Positions 1 through 8,057 of a stretch of 30,938 bases of DNA are shown piece after piece. Numbering within the stretch: position 1 is the first letter of the stretch; every line of letters starts with the position of its first letter. The stretch is from Myxococcales bacterium (lineage in GTDB: Bacteria; Myxococcota; Myxococcia; Myxococcales; Myxococcaceae): the NCBI GenBank assembly GCA_003153055.1, contig PMBV01000400.1:1-30938 (forward strand), given 5' to 3'. Made by a program: the position numbers and the translations under genes. A model generated the notes under the pieces. It saw only the letters and a list, made by a program, of their open reading frames with translations, ran no database searches and had not been told where the DNA came from.

Positions 1-383
1 ACAACGCGGCCCAGGTGTGGAACCACGACTTCTACTGGAAGTCGATGAAGCCCGCTGGAGGCGGCGAGCCCCATGGCACCTTGGCTGACGCCATCAAGCG
101 CGACTTCGGGAGCCTGGCCGACTTCAAGACCCAGTTTCAGACTGCCGCGTTGGGCCAATTCGGGTCGGGCTGGGCCTGGCTGGTCAAGGAGGGCGAGAAG
201 CTGAAGATCGTCACCACGCCCAACGCCGAGACCCCGGCCAGCAAGGGGCTCACGTGCCTGGTCACCTGCGACGTCTGGGAGCACGCGTATTACATCGACT
301 ACCGCAACGTGCGCGCCAAGTACGTCGAGACCTGGCTCGAGAAGTTGGTCAACTGGGACTTCGCCCTGGCGAACTTCAAGTAG
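1..383 (+). CDS. sodB: Fe-type superoxide dismutase, 3' part
   Basis: Converts superoxide to oxygen and hydrogen peroxide. Only the C-terminal part is present; the frame is already open at base 3 and the start lies outside the window. The visible protein begins with NAAQVWNHDFYW, which carries the active-site Gln that iron SODs have at this place (manganese SODs have Gly and supply the Gln later). It goes on to FGSGWAWLV and ends with the signature DVWEHAYYIDYRN, whose Asp and His are metal ligands. The C-terminus LVNWDFALANF also resembles E. coli SodB. The stop TAG at 381-383 overlaps by 8 bp the 3' end of the convergent gene. Iron rather than manganese use is inferred from the Gln position; cambialistic activity cannot be excluded. 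Confidence 0.95.
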   Translation, partial: NAAQVWNHDFYWKSMKPAGGGEPHGTLADAIKRDFGSLADFKTQFQTAALGQFGSGWAWLVKEGEKLKIVTTPNAETPASKGLTCLVTCDVWEHAYYIDYRNVRAKYVETWLEKLVNWDFALANFK

Positions 384-1647
384 AAGGCTGAGCGACCGCC
401 ACGGCGACGCGTCGGCTCGACTGGTGACGGTCGAGCCACGCGCCCAGGGCGAACCCGAGGTTGATGGGCAGGAAAAGGGCGATGAGGTTCCAGTTGGCCT
501 GATCGAACGCGGGGAGCACCTTGAGCACCACCCCCACGAGCGAGAGCGCCGCCAGAGCTGTCCACGTCGCCCACAGGAGCCGCGGCGCCTTCTTGGAGCC
601 CAGCGCCAGCATCACGCCCAGCGGGAGCAGCGCGAGCGTCATGGGGTTGGCGAGGAAGAGGTTCTCGTTGCGGTGGGTGACGCTGTGGTCGGTGAAGAGC
701 CCCATGACGAAGAGCCCGGTGCCGAGAATACCCGGCACCAGCCCGTAGACGGCCGTGAGGAGCCCCAGGAGCACTCGCGGCACCAACGCCCCCTCACGGC
801 CCCAGTGACCCAACCCCAGCGCGGCGAGCGCCAAGCCCAACCCGAGGGCCACCAACGCGCCCACCCAGTTGGGCGCCCGTTCCGGTGGCGAAGGCCGCTT
901 CGCCTTGAACAGGTCGCGCTGGCTCCTCACCAGGGGCCCCCGGGTGCCGTCGGGCCGTGACACCACCAGCGATTGCACCTGCTGCTCGAGCTCGTCTGGC
1001 AGGTAGGCCTCCGCCTGCTGGGTGATGGGCTGGTCGAGCTCGTCGTTCTGGAGAAAGTCGAGCACCAGCGCAACCGGAGGGTCGACCTGCGAATAGCGCA
1101 GCGTATGGGCTCGGAGCGTCATGCGCGAGGGCCCGCTGGTCGCGGCCTTGAGCTGCCCGCCGACGGCTCGGTCAATGAGGTCTCTGGGGCGGGTGGAGCA
1201 GTTGTCGCGGTAGTGGTGGTACAGGTAGACGCGGTTCTGCGGCAGCACGTTCTCGCCCAGCGCCCGGGCGATCTCCGCGGCCTGGCCTGGCGAGAGGTCG
1301 AGCTCCTGGAGTCGCACGTCGCGGTTTTCCCGCTGGTAGTAGCGGTAGGTGAGGCCGATGGGGTCCTGGTCAGACACCCAGAACTCCAGGCGCCCCTTGA
1401 AGAAGCGGCCGAAGAAGCCCTCGTCGAAGCCGAACATGCCGTAGTTGTAGAGCCGGCCCTGCCCCAGGCGGCGATCCTCCACCACCAGGGCGCTGTGCCC
1501 CCACCACGAGATGAGCTCGTCGCCGGGCCCGAACGTCACCAGAGTGACCGCGAGATTTTCCGGCTGGCTCTCGCCGGTCATCCAAGGAGGCAACGACTGT
1601 GGGCCCGCGAGCGCCACCACGACCGAGAGAAGAGAGAGCATGAGCAT
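376..1647 (-). CDS. DUF4105 (Lnb N-terminal-like) protein with C-terminal membrane segments
   Basis: A 423-residue protein. A hydrophobic N-terminus (about residues 2-15, probable signal or anchor) is followed by a DUF4105 domain at about residues 30-200, with WWGHSALVVED (His51), YNYGMFGFD and YRDNCSTRPRD (Cys150), then four or five hydrophobic helices from about residue 262 to 410. From memory, DUF4105 forms the periplasmic domain of Lnb, the lipoprotein N-acyltransferase found in Bacteroides, which uses a Cys and a His; the conserved His51 and Cys150 and the membrane C-terminus fit that architecture. Lipoprotein acylation here is an inference. The start may be the ATG at 1647 or the one two codons later (1641). 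It lies 5 bp after the stop of the upstream gene, so the two are probably co-transcribed. The 3' end overlaps the convergent sodB by 8 bp. Confidence 0.85.
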   Translation of the reverse strand: MLMLSLLSVVVALAGPQSLPPWMTGESQPENLAVTLVTFGPGDELISWWGHSALVVEDRRLGQGRLYNYGMFGFDEGFFGRFFKGRLEFWVSDQDPIGLTYRYYQRENRDVRLQELDLSPGQAAEIARALGENVLPQNRVYLYHHYRDNCSTRPRDLIDRAVGGQLKAATSGPSRMTLRAHTLRYSQVDPPVALVLDFLQNDELDQPITQQAEAYLPDELEQQVQSLVVSRPDGTRGPLVRSQRDLFKAKRPSPPERAPNWVGALVALGLGLALAALGLGHWGREGALVPRVLLGLLTAVYGLVPGILGTGLFVMGLFTDHSVTHRNENLFLANPMTLALLPLGVMLALGSKKAPRLLWATWTALAALSLVGVVLKVLPAFDQANWNLIALFLPINLGFALGAWLDRHQSSRRVAVAVAQPST

Positions 1648-1652
1648 CGAGC

Positions 1653-2225
1653 CTACTGCTTGAACCAGCGGTGCTCGCTGGAGGCCGCCTCGGCGGACGC
1701 GGCGCTGGGGGCCTTGAGCTCGTTGGGCGGCTCGGCCACGACGCCGGCGGCGCGCAGGGCACCGGGGCCAGCGATGACGAGCGGAGGCTGATCGATGACG
1801 ACCTTGGGCAGATCCTCCTGGGTCGAGCTGGTCGGCACCCGGGGTTCGATCACCGCCTCGTGGGGCGCCACGACGGCGCGGGCGGGCGTCTCGAGCAGCA
1901 CGGGACCAGGGGTGTGCACCGGAGCCGAGTTGGCGTCGGTGACGTACTGGGTCGCGGCCTCGCGGACCAGCGCCCCCACCGACTGGCCGAGCCTGGCCGC
2001 CAGGTGCCCCAGGGCTTCGGCGAGCTCGGGCGTGCAGCGAAACGCCAGCGTCCGAATGCCCTGCATCGTCTGAGTGAGCTCCTGCAGAGCCAACGACGGC
2101 GTGGCCACGTTGAAGTCGCCCTCGTCGAGCATCGCCTTGATCCGCCGCGAGAGGTCCTCCCGGGTGTACCAAGCCCCGTCAAGGAACACCGCCTCGGCGT
2201 CGACGTCGATCGTGAATTGGCTCAT
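1653..2225 (-). CDS. Hypothetical protein with ribbon-helix-helix-like segment
   Basis: A 190-residue protein I cannot name. Residues about 1-50 form a soluble domain (FTIDVDAEAVFLDGAWYTRE). Residues about 56-93 read like a ribbon-helix-helix unit: a short strand (RTLAFRCT), a helix (PELAEALGHLAARLG), a turn and a second helix (SVGALVREAATQYV). The last ~90 residues are Pro/Ala/Val-rich and look disordered. A DNA-binding role is inferred from the pattern only. Start ATG at 2225 is clear, although the ribosome binding site is weak. It is the first gene of a minus-strand pair with the DUF4105 gene, divergent from the Bat operon; a perfect 7-bp inverted repeat lies 21 bp upstream. Confidence 0.75.
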   Translation of the reverse strand: MSQFTIDVDAEAVFLDGAWYTREDLSRRIKAMLDEGDFNVATPSLALQELTQTMQGIRTLAFRCTPELAEALGHLAARLGQSVGALVREAATQYVTDANSAPVHTPGPVLLETPARAVVAPHEAVIEPRVPTSSTQEDLPKVVIDQPPLVIAGPGALRAAGVVAEPPNELKAPSAASAEAASSEHRWFKQ

Positions 2226-2246
2226 GCGCGGCGGTTCTTAGCTCAT

Positions 2247-2266
2247 GTCTCCCAGGTCAGGGAGAC
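2247..2266. repeat. Inverted repeat in divergent promoter region
   Basis: GTCTCCC (2247-2253) and GGGAGAC (2260-2266) form a perfect 7-bp inverted repeat with a 6-nt spacer, inside the 141-bp gap between the minus-strand RHH-like gene and the plus-strand Bat operon. It could be an operator for an RHH-type repressor or a small RNA stem; no experimental link is visible. Apart from this I see no convincing promoter in the gap. Confidence 0.4.
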
Positions 2267-2366
2267 CCCTCGGTCAGTGCACCGTCAATTCCACGGACGC
2301 GCCCCCTGGGAAACGCGGCGGAAGTTCCCATCATCGAGCGCGTTTTGTGGGAAGAACGTGGACCCC

Positions 2367-3332
2367 GTGGTGCGTCTTCCTCTTCTCTTCATGACCCTGG
2401 TTGCGACCGGCAGCTCGGCCGCCTTCGACGGAGGGGCAGTGCCCCCTCTCAAGCTCGAGGCACGCGTCGTGCCCGAGAAGGTCAAGGTCGGCCAGCCCTT
2501 CGAGTTGGAGCTCGTCGTCACCCATGTTCCCTCGCAGCGCTACGAGCTGGCGACGCCCGGCGAGCTGGGCGACTTCGAGTACCTGGGGCAAGAACGGTCG
2601 CGGGTCGACGGGGCCGACTCGTCCACCACGACGGTGAAGGTGTCGCTGATGGCCTTCAGCCTGGGCAAGCTCCCGACACCACCGTTGACCTTCGAGGTCA
2701 CCGACGAGGCAGAAGTGACTCACGTGCCGGCCCCCCGCGCCGACGTGTGGGTCGTCTCTTCGCTCCCCGCCGACGCCCAGACCAGCGGAGCCGACCTCTA
2801 CGACGTGCGGCCTCCCGAGCAAGTGCCGGTGCGAACCTGGCGTCTCGTCTACGGGCTGCTCGGGGCGCTGGCCCTGGTGGCGCTGGGCGTGCTCCTCTTT
2901 CGCTGGCTGGCTCGGAGGCGGCACACGACACCCCCGCCTCCTCCGCCCGAGCCGCTCCACGTGCGCACCACCCGCGCCCTCGACGAGCTGGCCGAACGAG
3001 ACCTGCTCGGTCAATCAAGGTTCAAGGAGTTCTACTTCCGACTGTCGGAGATCCTCCGCGGCTACCTCGGCGAGCGCTTCGGCTTCGAGGCCCTCGAGCG
3101 CACCACACCCGAGCTCCTCGAGGCGCTCCAGGAGCGCCCCACCCCGGGCCTCGACTTCGAGAACGTCTCGACCTTCGCCCACCAATCGGACTTCGCCCGC
3201 TACGCCAAGGCCGAGCCGACGGTGACCGAATGCCAGGCGCACCTCGAGCTGGCGTATCGTTTGGTGCGCGATACCACCCGAGCCGCGACGCCGTCGGCCG
3301 AGCCCAATGGGAGCGCCCATGGTGCTCACTGA
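2367..3332 (+). CDS. BatD-like membrane protein, first gene of Bat operon
   Basis: About 321 residues: signal peptide (about 1-19, ending SSAA), an extracytoplasmic beta-rich domain like the N-terminal part of BatD (ARVVPEKVKVGQPFELELVV), a transmembrane helix at about 158-180, a poly-Pro stretch and a cytoplasmic helical C-terminus (FKEFYFRLSEILRGYLGERF). This last part resembles the DUF4381/BatD C-terminal region found in MoxR-BatAB clusters. Three GTG starts are possible (2358, 2367, 2370); 2367 is chosen because GGGAAG at 2349-2354 then sits at a workable, if long, distance, whereas 2358 would be too close. The 3' end overlaps batA. It probably works with the BatA/B/C/D/E products in one envelope complex; its exact role is unknown. 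Confidence 0.8.
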   Translation: MVRLPLLFMTLVATGSSAAFDGGAVPPLKLEARVVPEKVKVGQPFELELVVTHVPSQRYELATPGELGDFEYLGQERSRVDGADSSTTTVKVSLMAFSLGKLPTPPLTFEVTDEAEVTHVPAPRADVWVVSSLPADAQTSGADLYDVRPPEQVPVRTWRLVYGLLGALALVALGVLLFRWLARRRHTTPPPPPPEPLHVRTTRALDELAERDLLGQSRFKEFYFRLSEILRGYLGERFGFEALERTTPELLEALQERPTPGLDFENVSTFAHQSDFARYAKAEPTVTECQAHLELAYRLVRDTTRAATPSAEPNGSAHGAH

Positions 3333-4326
3333 CTTCGACAGCCCCAGGGTCCTGTGGCTCTTGGCCCTCATCCCCCTCTTGATCGTCTGGGCGCTGGTCG
3401 AGCACCGAAAACGGGCGGTGCTGCGGTTCTCCGCCGCCTCGCAGCTCTTCCACCAGGGGCGCGGGGCACGGCCGTACCTGTTGTGGGTGGTCCCGGCGCT
3501 CCGCATCGCGGCCTTTGCCCTGGCGGTCATCGCCCTCGCCCGGCCCCAGGAGCGCGACAGCCGCATCAGGGACCTCTCGGTAGAGGGCATCGACATCATG
3601 ATCGCCCTCGACCTCTCGACCTCGATGGAAGCGGCCGACTTCCGACCCAACAACCGCATCTTCGTCGCCCGCGAGGTGCTGACCGACTTCATCTCGAGCC
3701 GGGCCAACGATCGCATCGGCCTGGTCGTCTTCTCGGGCCAGGCCTACACCCAGGCGCCATTGACGCTCGACTACGGGGTGCTCAAAGAAGTCATCAAGCA
3801 ACTGAGGACGCGAGTGCTGGAAGACGGGACCGCCATCGGCGACGCGGTGGCCACCGCGCTCAACCGCCTTCGAGACTCGGAGGCCAAGAGCCGCGTGGTG
3901 GTGCTCATCACCGACGGAGACAACAACGCGGGCAAGGTGTCTCCCCTCGACGCGGCCGACGCGGCCAAGGCCCTGGGAGTTCCCGTCTACACCATTCTCG
4001 TGGGCAAGGGCGGCAAGGTGCCCTTCCCCATGGGGCAAGACATCTTCGGCCAGACCGCCTGGCGCGAGGTCGACATTCCCATCAACCCCGAGCTGCTCCA
4101 GAAGATGGCCGCTCGGACCGGAGGCGAGTTCTACCGCGCCACCGACAAAGACTCCCTCAAGGACGGGCTCGAGAAGGTGCTCGACTCCATGGAGCGCTCC
4201 AAGCTGCTCGAGGGCGGGGCCACCACCACCTACCGAGAGCTGTACCACCCCTACTTGTCATGGGCCGTGCTGTTCCTGGTGCTCGAGGTGCTCCTGCGAG
4301 CCACGATCCTCCGGGTGTTCCCATGA
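3319..4326 (+). CDS. batA: BatA-type von Willebrand factor A membrane protein
   Basis: A 335-residue protein with two N-terminal hydrophobic segments (about 10-25 and 55-75), a vWA domain at about 93-275 and a C-terminal membrane helix (about 312-332). The metal-ion-dependent adhesion site is complete: DLSTS (Asp98, Ser100, Ser102), Thr171 in DGTAIGD and Asp199 in ITDGDNN. In Bat operons BatA and BatB are membrane vWA proteins thought to form a complex with the TPR protein BatC; the historical aerotolerance role comes from Bacteroides. The start at 3319 has GGGAG five bases upstream; ATG 3307 is an alternative with no such site. The stop overlaps the batB start (ATGA). Confidence 0.9.
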   Translation: MVLTDFDSPRVLWLLALIPLLIVWALVEHRKRAVLRFSAASQLFHQGRGARPYLLWVVPALRIAAFALAVIALARPQERDSRIRDLSVEGIDIMIALDLSTSMEAADFRPNNRIFVAREVLTDFISSRANDRIGLVVFSGQAYTQAPLTLDYGVLKEVIKQLRTRVLEDGTAIGDAVATALNRLRDSEAKSRVVVLITDGDNNAGKVSPLDAADAAKALGVPVYTILVGKGGKVPFPMGQDIFGQTAWREVDIPINPELLQKMAARTGGEFYRATDKDSLKDGLEKVLDSMERSKLLEGGATTTYRELYHPYLSWAVLFLVLEVLLRATILRVFP

Positions 4327-5366
4327 CACCTTGGCGCTTCACCTTGTTGGGGTACCGGCTGGGCTTCGCCGAGCCTTCGTTCCTCTTTGGCGTGGGGTTG
4401 GCCTTGGCGCTCGGCGTCGCGGTCGTGCTGGTGGCCCTCAACCGGCGAAAGCGGGTGGCCCGGGCGGTCCCGGCGCGACTCGTCGAGGCCCTGGCCCCCG
4501 GCGTTTCGGTGGTGCTGCCGGCGGTAGGAGGCACGGCCACCAGCCTGGCTCTGGTCGCCTTCGCGCTGGCGCTGGCCCAGCCGCAGTGCGGTGAGCGGGC
4601 CGAGGTCACCAAGCGAAAGGGCATCGACGTGGTGGTGGCGCTGGACGCCTCGAAGTCGATGGACGCCCGCGACGTCTCGCCCTCGCGCATCGACCGGGCC
4701 CGCCTCGAGCTGACCTCGCTGCTCGACGTGCTCAAGGGCGATCGCGTCGCCATCATCGCCTTCGCGGGAGACGCCTTCGTGCAGTGCCCGCTCACCAGCG
4801 ACTACGCGGCGGCCAAGATGTTCCTCAGGGCCATCGACCCCGAGACGATGCCCCAGGGTGGCACCAACATCGGCGCCGCGCTCCTGCTCGCCCGGCAGGT
4901 GTTCGACGCCGCCGACCGGGGCGCCAAGGACCGGGTGGTGGTGCTCCTGTCAGATGGAGAGGATCTCACCGGAGAGATCGACCAGGGCATCGCCGCGCTC
5001 AAGGAGGACGGCGCCCGGGTGCTCGCCGTTGGCCTGGGCAGCGAGGAGGGCGAGCCCATTCCCGTCCTCAACCGCGACGGCGCGGTGGTGGGCTACAAGA
5101 AAGACGAAGACGGCCGCACCGTCATCACCCGCCTCGACCGCGCTGGCCTCACCCGGGTGGCCTCGGAGACCGGCGGCCAGTTCTTTCACCAGCCCCGGGG
5201 CGTGGCGGTGGGCGAGGTGCTCAAGGTGATCGACTCGCTGCAGAAGAGCGAGCTCGAGAGCCGCCTCACCATGAAATACGGAGAGGCCTTTCAGCCCTTC
5301 GTGGCGGCCGGGGTGGTGTTGCTGCTCCTCGGCGTGCTCATCCTCCCCTCGTGGAGGCGATCATGA
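4323..5366 (+). CDS. batB: BatB-type von Willebrand factor A membrane protein
   Basis: A 347-residue paralogue of the preceding gene. It has an N-terminal membrane segment (about 17-40), a second hydrophobic stretch (about 65-85), a vWA domain from about 103 to 300 with an intact MIDAS (DASKS with Asp108, Ser110, Ser112; Thr181 in GGTNIG; Asp211 in LLSDGED) and a C-terminal membrane helix (about 322-342). BatB and BatA are normally encoded together and probably act as partners in the envelope. It overlaps its neighbours on both sides by ATGA, which implies translational coupling. Confidence 0.92.
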   Translation: MTPWRFTLLGYRLGFAEPSFLFGVGLALALGVAVVLVALNRRKRVARAVPARLVEALAPGVSVVLPAVGGTATSLALVAFALALAQPQCGERAEVTKRKGIDVVVALDASKSMDARDVSPSRIDRARLELTSLLDVLKGDRVAIIAFAGDAFVQCPLTSDYAAAKMFLRAIDPETMPQGGTNIGAALLLARQVFDAADRGAKDRVVVLLSDGEDLTGEIDQGIAALKEDGARVLAVGLGSEEGEPIPVLNRDGAVVGYKKDEDGRTVITRLDRAGLTRVASETGGQFFHQPRGVAVGEVLKVIDSLQKSELESRLTMKYGEAFQPFVAAGVVLLLLGVLILPSWRRS

Positions 5367-6265
5367 GGCGCGCGTTGGTGAGCCTGCTCGGGCTCCTGGC
5401 CGCCACCGCCACCGCCATGGGGCCGCTCGAGAAGAACCACCCCCTCGTCGAGGCCGGGACGCAGGCCTTCGACCAGGGTGACTTCGCCCGGGCCCTCGAG
5501 CAGTTCGACCTGGCGGTCGCCGAGCGCCCCCAGGACGCGCGGGTGCACTACGACCGCGGGCTCTCGCTGTACAAGCTCGGCCGCCACGATGAGGCCAAGG
5601 CGGCGCTCCAGCGAGCCATGGAGCTCGACCGTGAGGGCACGCTCCAGGGCCGGGTTCATTACAACCTTGGCAACGTCGCCTACGCCCAGGGCAAGAAGCC
5701 CGAGGCCCTCGCCGAGTACCGCAAGGCGCTGATGAAAGATCCGTCAGATGAGCAGGCCCGCCACAACCTCGAGATCGTTCTCAAAGACCTGCCTCCCAAG
5801 AGCCCGCCGAGCCCCGATGGCGGGGCCGACGGAGGCGGCGGCGACGGCGGCGCCCGCCCCGATGGTGGAGCGCCCGACGGAGGGCTGGATGGTGGCCGAC
5901 CCGACGGGGGGCCGTCTGACGGAGGGAGCGACGGAGGCTCCGATGGTGGCCCACCGGCGCCTGGTGACGGTGGCCAGGGCGATGGGGGCCAGGGCGACGG
6001 CGGAGCAGGCCAGAAGGAGCGATCGGGCGATGGTGGGAAGGACGACGAGCCCGACCGGGTTTCAGCCGATGGCGGCGCCGCTCAGCAGGGCGACGGCGGG
6101 GCGGAGGAGCGTGAGGCACGCTGGCTGCCCGACGGAGGCGTGGACGTCTCGAAGCAAGAGGCCGAGCGGCTGCTCGACTCGCTCAAGAGCGCGGAGAAGA
6201 ACATGCAGTTGTGGCGATTCAGGCAGAAGACCACCAAGAGCGATCCCCATGCGAAGGATTGGTAG
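5363..6265 (+). CDS. batC: BatC-type TPR protein with Asp-Gly-Gly-rich linker
   Basis: A 300-residue protein with a signal peptide (about 1-19) and tetratricopeptide repeats at about 28-135 (ALEQFDLAVAERPQDARVHY, VHYNLGNVAYAQGKKPEAL). A low-complexity linker at about 151-248 is built from DGG units. The conserved-looking C-terminal helix has the sequence AERLLDSLKSAEKNMQLWRF. TPR domains bind partner proteins; in Bat systems BatC is proposed to scaffold the vWA proteins. The start overlaps the batB stop (ATGA), and the stop lies 17 bp inside the start of the next gene. The long DGG linker is probably a flexible spacer. Confidence 0.88.
   Translation: MRRALVSLLGLLAATATAMGPLEKNHPLVEAGTQAFDQGDFARALEQFDLAVAERPQDARVHYDRGLSLYKLGRHDEAKAALQRAMELDREGTLQGRVHYNLGNVAYAQGKKPEALAEYRKALMKDPSDEQARHNLEIVLKDLPPKSPPSPDGGADGGGGDGGARPDGGAPDGGLDGGRPDGGPSDGGSDGGSDGGPPAPGDGGQGDGGQGDGGAGQKERSGDGGKDDEPDRVSADGGAAQQGDGGAEEREARWLPDGGVDVSKQEAERLLDSLKSAEKNMQLWRFRQKTTKSDPHAKDW
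5814..6106 (+). repeat. DGG-encoding low-complexity repeat in batC
   Basis: Degenerate hexamer to nonamer units (GAYGGNGGN-like) encode runs of Asp-Gly-Gly with interspersed Ala, Pro, Ser and Gln. Such tracts are prone to length change by slippage or recombination, and the encoded linker length may differ between strains. Confidence 0.8.
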
Positions 6266-8057
6266 CGCACTCCTGATGCTGCTGGCCCTCCCGGCGCTCG
6301 CGGAGGACGTGCAGTTCTACATGTCGGTCGACCGGCAGAAGGTCGGCACCGAAGACACCTTCGTCCTCGAGATCGTCGTGGGCGGAGCCCCACAAGGCGC
6401 GGTGGTGCAGTTCCCCACGCCGCCGCACTTCGAGCTGCTGGGGCGGGCTGTGTCGGATCAGATGAGCTTCTCGGCGGGGGCTGGCGGCGCCGGCATCATC
6501 ACCACCATGAAGAAGCACAGCCTCACCATGCGGGCCCTGAAGACGGGCAAGCTGACGATTCCTCCCGCCGTGCTCTCGGTCGCGGGCCACGAGTACCGCA
6601 CCAACCCCATCACCCTCGAGGTGCAGGAAGGGCGCATGGGGGGCGAACGTCCCCGGCGGAGCGGCTCGCCCTTCGGCCTCCCGCCTGGCTTTGGGTTCCC
6701 CGACGACGATATGGAGGCGCTCGTGGAGCCCGAGATCCCCACCTCGGACTCGGACCTCTTCCTGCGGGCGACGCTCGACAAGGCCGAGGCGGTGGTGGGC
6801 GAGCAGCTCACGTACACCTTGCACATCTACGCCCGGCTCGACCTCTCCTCGGTGGACAACGTCAAGCCTCCCAAGCTCGACGGCTTCTACTCGGCCGACG
6901 TGAAGGTGCCCACGACGCTGATGCCCGAGCAGCGCTTGCTCAACGGAGTGCCCTACCGCCAGTACCTCCTGCGCTCCCGGGCCATCTTCCCGCTCAAACC
7001 CGGCACCATCACCATCGAGCCAGCCGAGGCCGACATCACCACGGGCAACCTCTTCGCCAGCCGAAGAGTGAACCGCAAGTCGAACGCGGTCACCGTCAAA
7101 GTGAGCCCGCTGCCGCCGGGGGGCAAGTCGGGGCTGGTTGGCCAGTGGAGGCTCAGCCGCGAGCTCAGCCAGAGCAAGGTCACCCTGGGCGAACCGCTCC
7201 AGGTGAAGGTGCGAGTCCAGGGCAAGGGCAATGTCCAGACGGTGCAGCTGCCAGCCTTGAACGCTCCGGCCGCGTTCCGCACCTATGACCCGGAGGCCAA
7301 GGACACCACCGAAGCCAAGGGCAACGCGCTCATGGGTCAACGGACCTTGGAGTACACGCTCCTGCCCCAGCAGACCGGCACCTTCGTGCTGCCCGCCCTG
7401 CGCCTGGAGTACTTCGACCCCTCGAGCAAGTCGTGGGAGACGACCTCGGTGGAGCCCGTCCCCATTACCGTCGAGCCGGGCACCGTCGGGGCGGCGGTCG
7501 GAGTCTCGAGCCCGACGGCGGCCGTCGACGGGCCAAAGAATCAACTCATCGGAGGGGGCCTCAGGCCGCTGCGCCACACGGCCTCCTTCATCGCTCCAGG
7601 CGGGCCGCTCTGGGGACGGCCCTGGTTCCTCCCTCTGGCCTTCGTGCCGCTCCTCTTCGCCCTCGTGACCCTGGGCTTCGCGCTGGTGCAAAAGGCCACC
7701 GGGAAGAAGAGCCCCGAAGCGCTCCAGCGACTCCAGGCCAAGGCAGCCCAGCAGCGGTTGGTCGAGGCCCAGCGACTCGCCACCGGGGGCTCGACGGCCG
7801 AGTTCTACGCCGAGGTCGAGCACGCGCTGGTCAGCTTCCTCGAGGCGAAGCTGGGCGCGTCGCTCAAGGGCCTCACCCGCCCTGAGCTCGCCCAACGCCT
7901 CGAGCCCTCTGGCGTCGCACCCGGCGACCGAGATCGCATCATCGCCGTCTTCGAGCTCTGCGACCTCGGCCGCTACGCCCCCGGCATGGGTGAGGCGTCG
8001 GCCCGGCGACGTGCCATCGAGGAAGCCGCCCGCGCCATGGAGGGCTGGCCCACATGA
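6249..8057 (+). CDS. batD: BatD family protein
   Basis: A 602-residue protein with a signal peptide (about 1-18, ending ALPALA). Several immunoglobulin-like extracytoplasmic modules follow (for example residues 20-125 and 180-290). A Gly/Pro-rich linker at about 133-155 (LPPGFGFPDDD) separates them. One membrane helix lies at about 460-482, before a cytoplasmic helical tail (FYAEVEHALVSFLEAKLG). This matches the BatD family, an extracytoplasmic component of Bat complexes. It has the same overall design as the product of the first gene of the operon but is much longer. It begins 17 bp before the end of batC and ends overlapping batE (ATGA). Confidence 0.9.
   Translation: MRRIGSALLMLLALPALAEDVQFYMSVDRQKVGTEDTFVLEIVVGGAPQGAVVQFPTPPHFELLGRAVSDQMSFSAGAGGAGIITTMKKHSLTMRALKTGKLTIPPAVLSVAGHEYRTNPITLEVQEGRMGGERPRRSGSPFGLPPGFGFPDDDMEALVEPEIPTSDSDLFLRATLDKAEAVVGEQLTYTLHIYARLDLSSVDNVKPPKLDGFYSADVKVPTTLMPEQRLLNGVPYRQYLLRSRAIFPLKPGTITIEPAEADITTGNLFASRRVNRKSNAVTVKVSPLPPGGKSGLVGQWRLSRELSQSKVTLGEPLQVKVRVQGKGNVQTVQLPALNAPAAFRTYDPEAKDTTEAKGNALMGQRTLEYTLLPQQTGTFVLPALRLEYFDPSSKSWETTSVEPVPITVEPGTVGAAVGVSSPTAAVDGPKNQLIGGGLRPLRHTASFIAPGGPLWGRPWFLPLAFVPLLFALVTLGFALVQKATGKKSPEALQRLQAKAAQQRLVEAQRLATGGSTAEFYAEVEHALVSFLEAKLGASLKGLTRPELAQRLEPSGVAPGDRDRIIAVFELCDLGRYAPGMGEASARRRAIEEAARAMEGWPT

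Noticed and set aside
424..1791. Long plus-strand frames opposite the DUF4105 and RHH-like genes
   Set aside because: They are rich in Arg, Gly, Pro and Ala, lack family motifs and mirror GC-rich codons of the minus-strand genes, which have clear domains.
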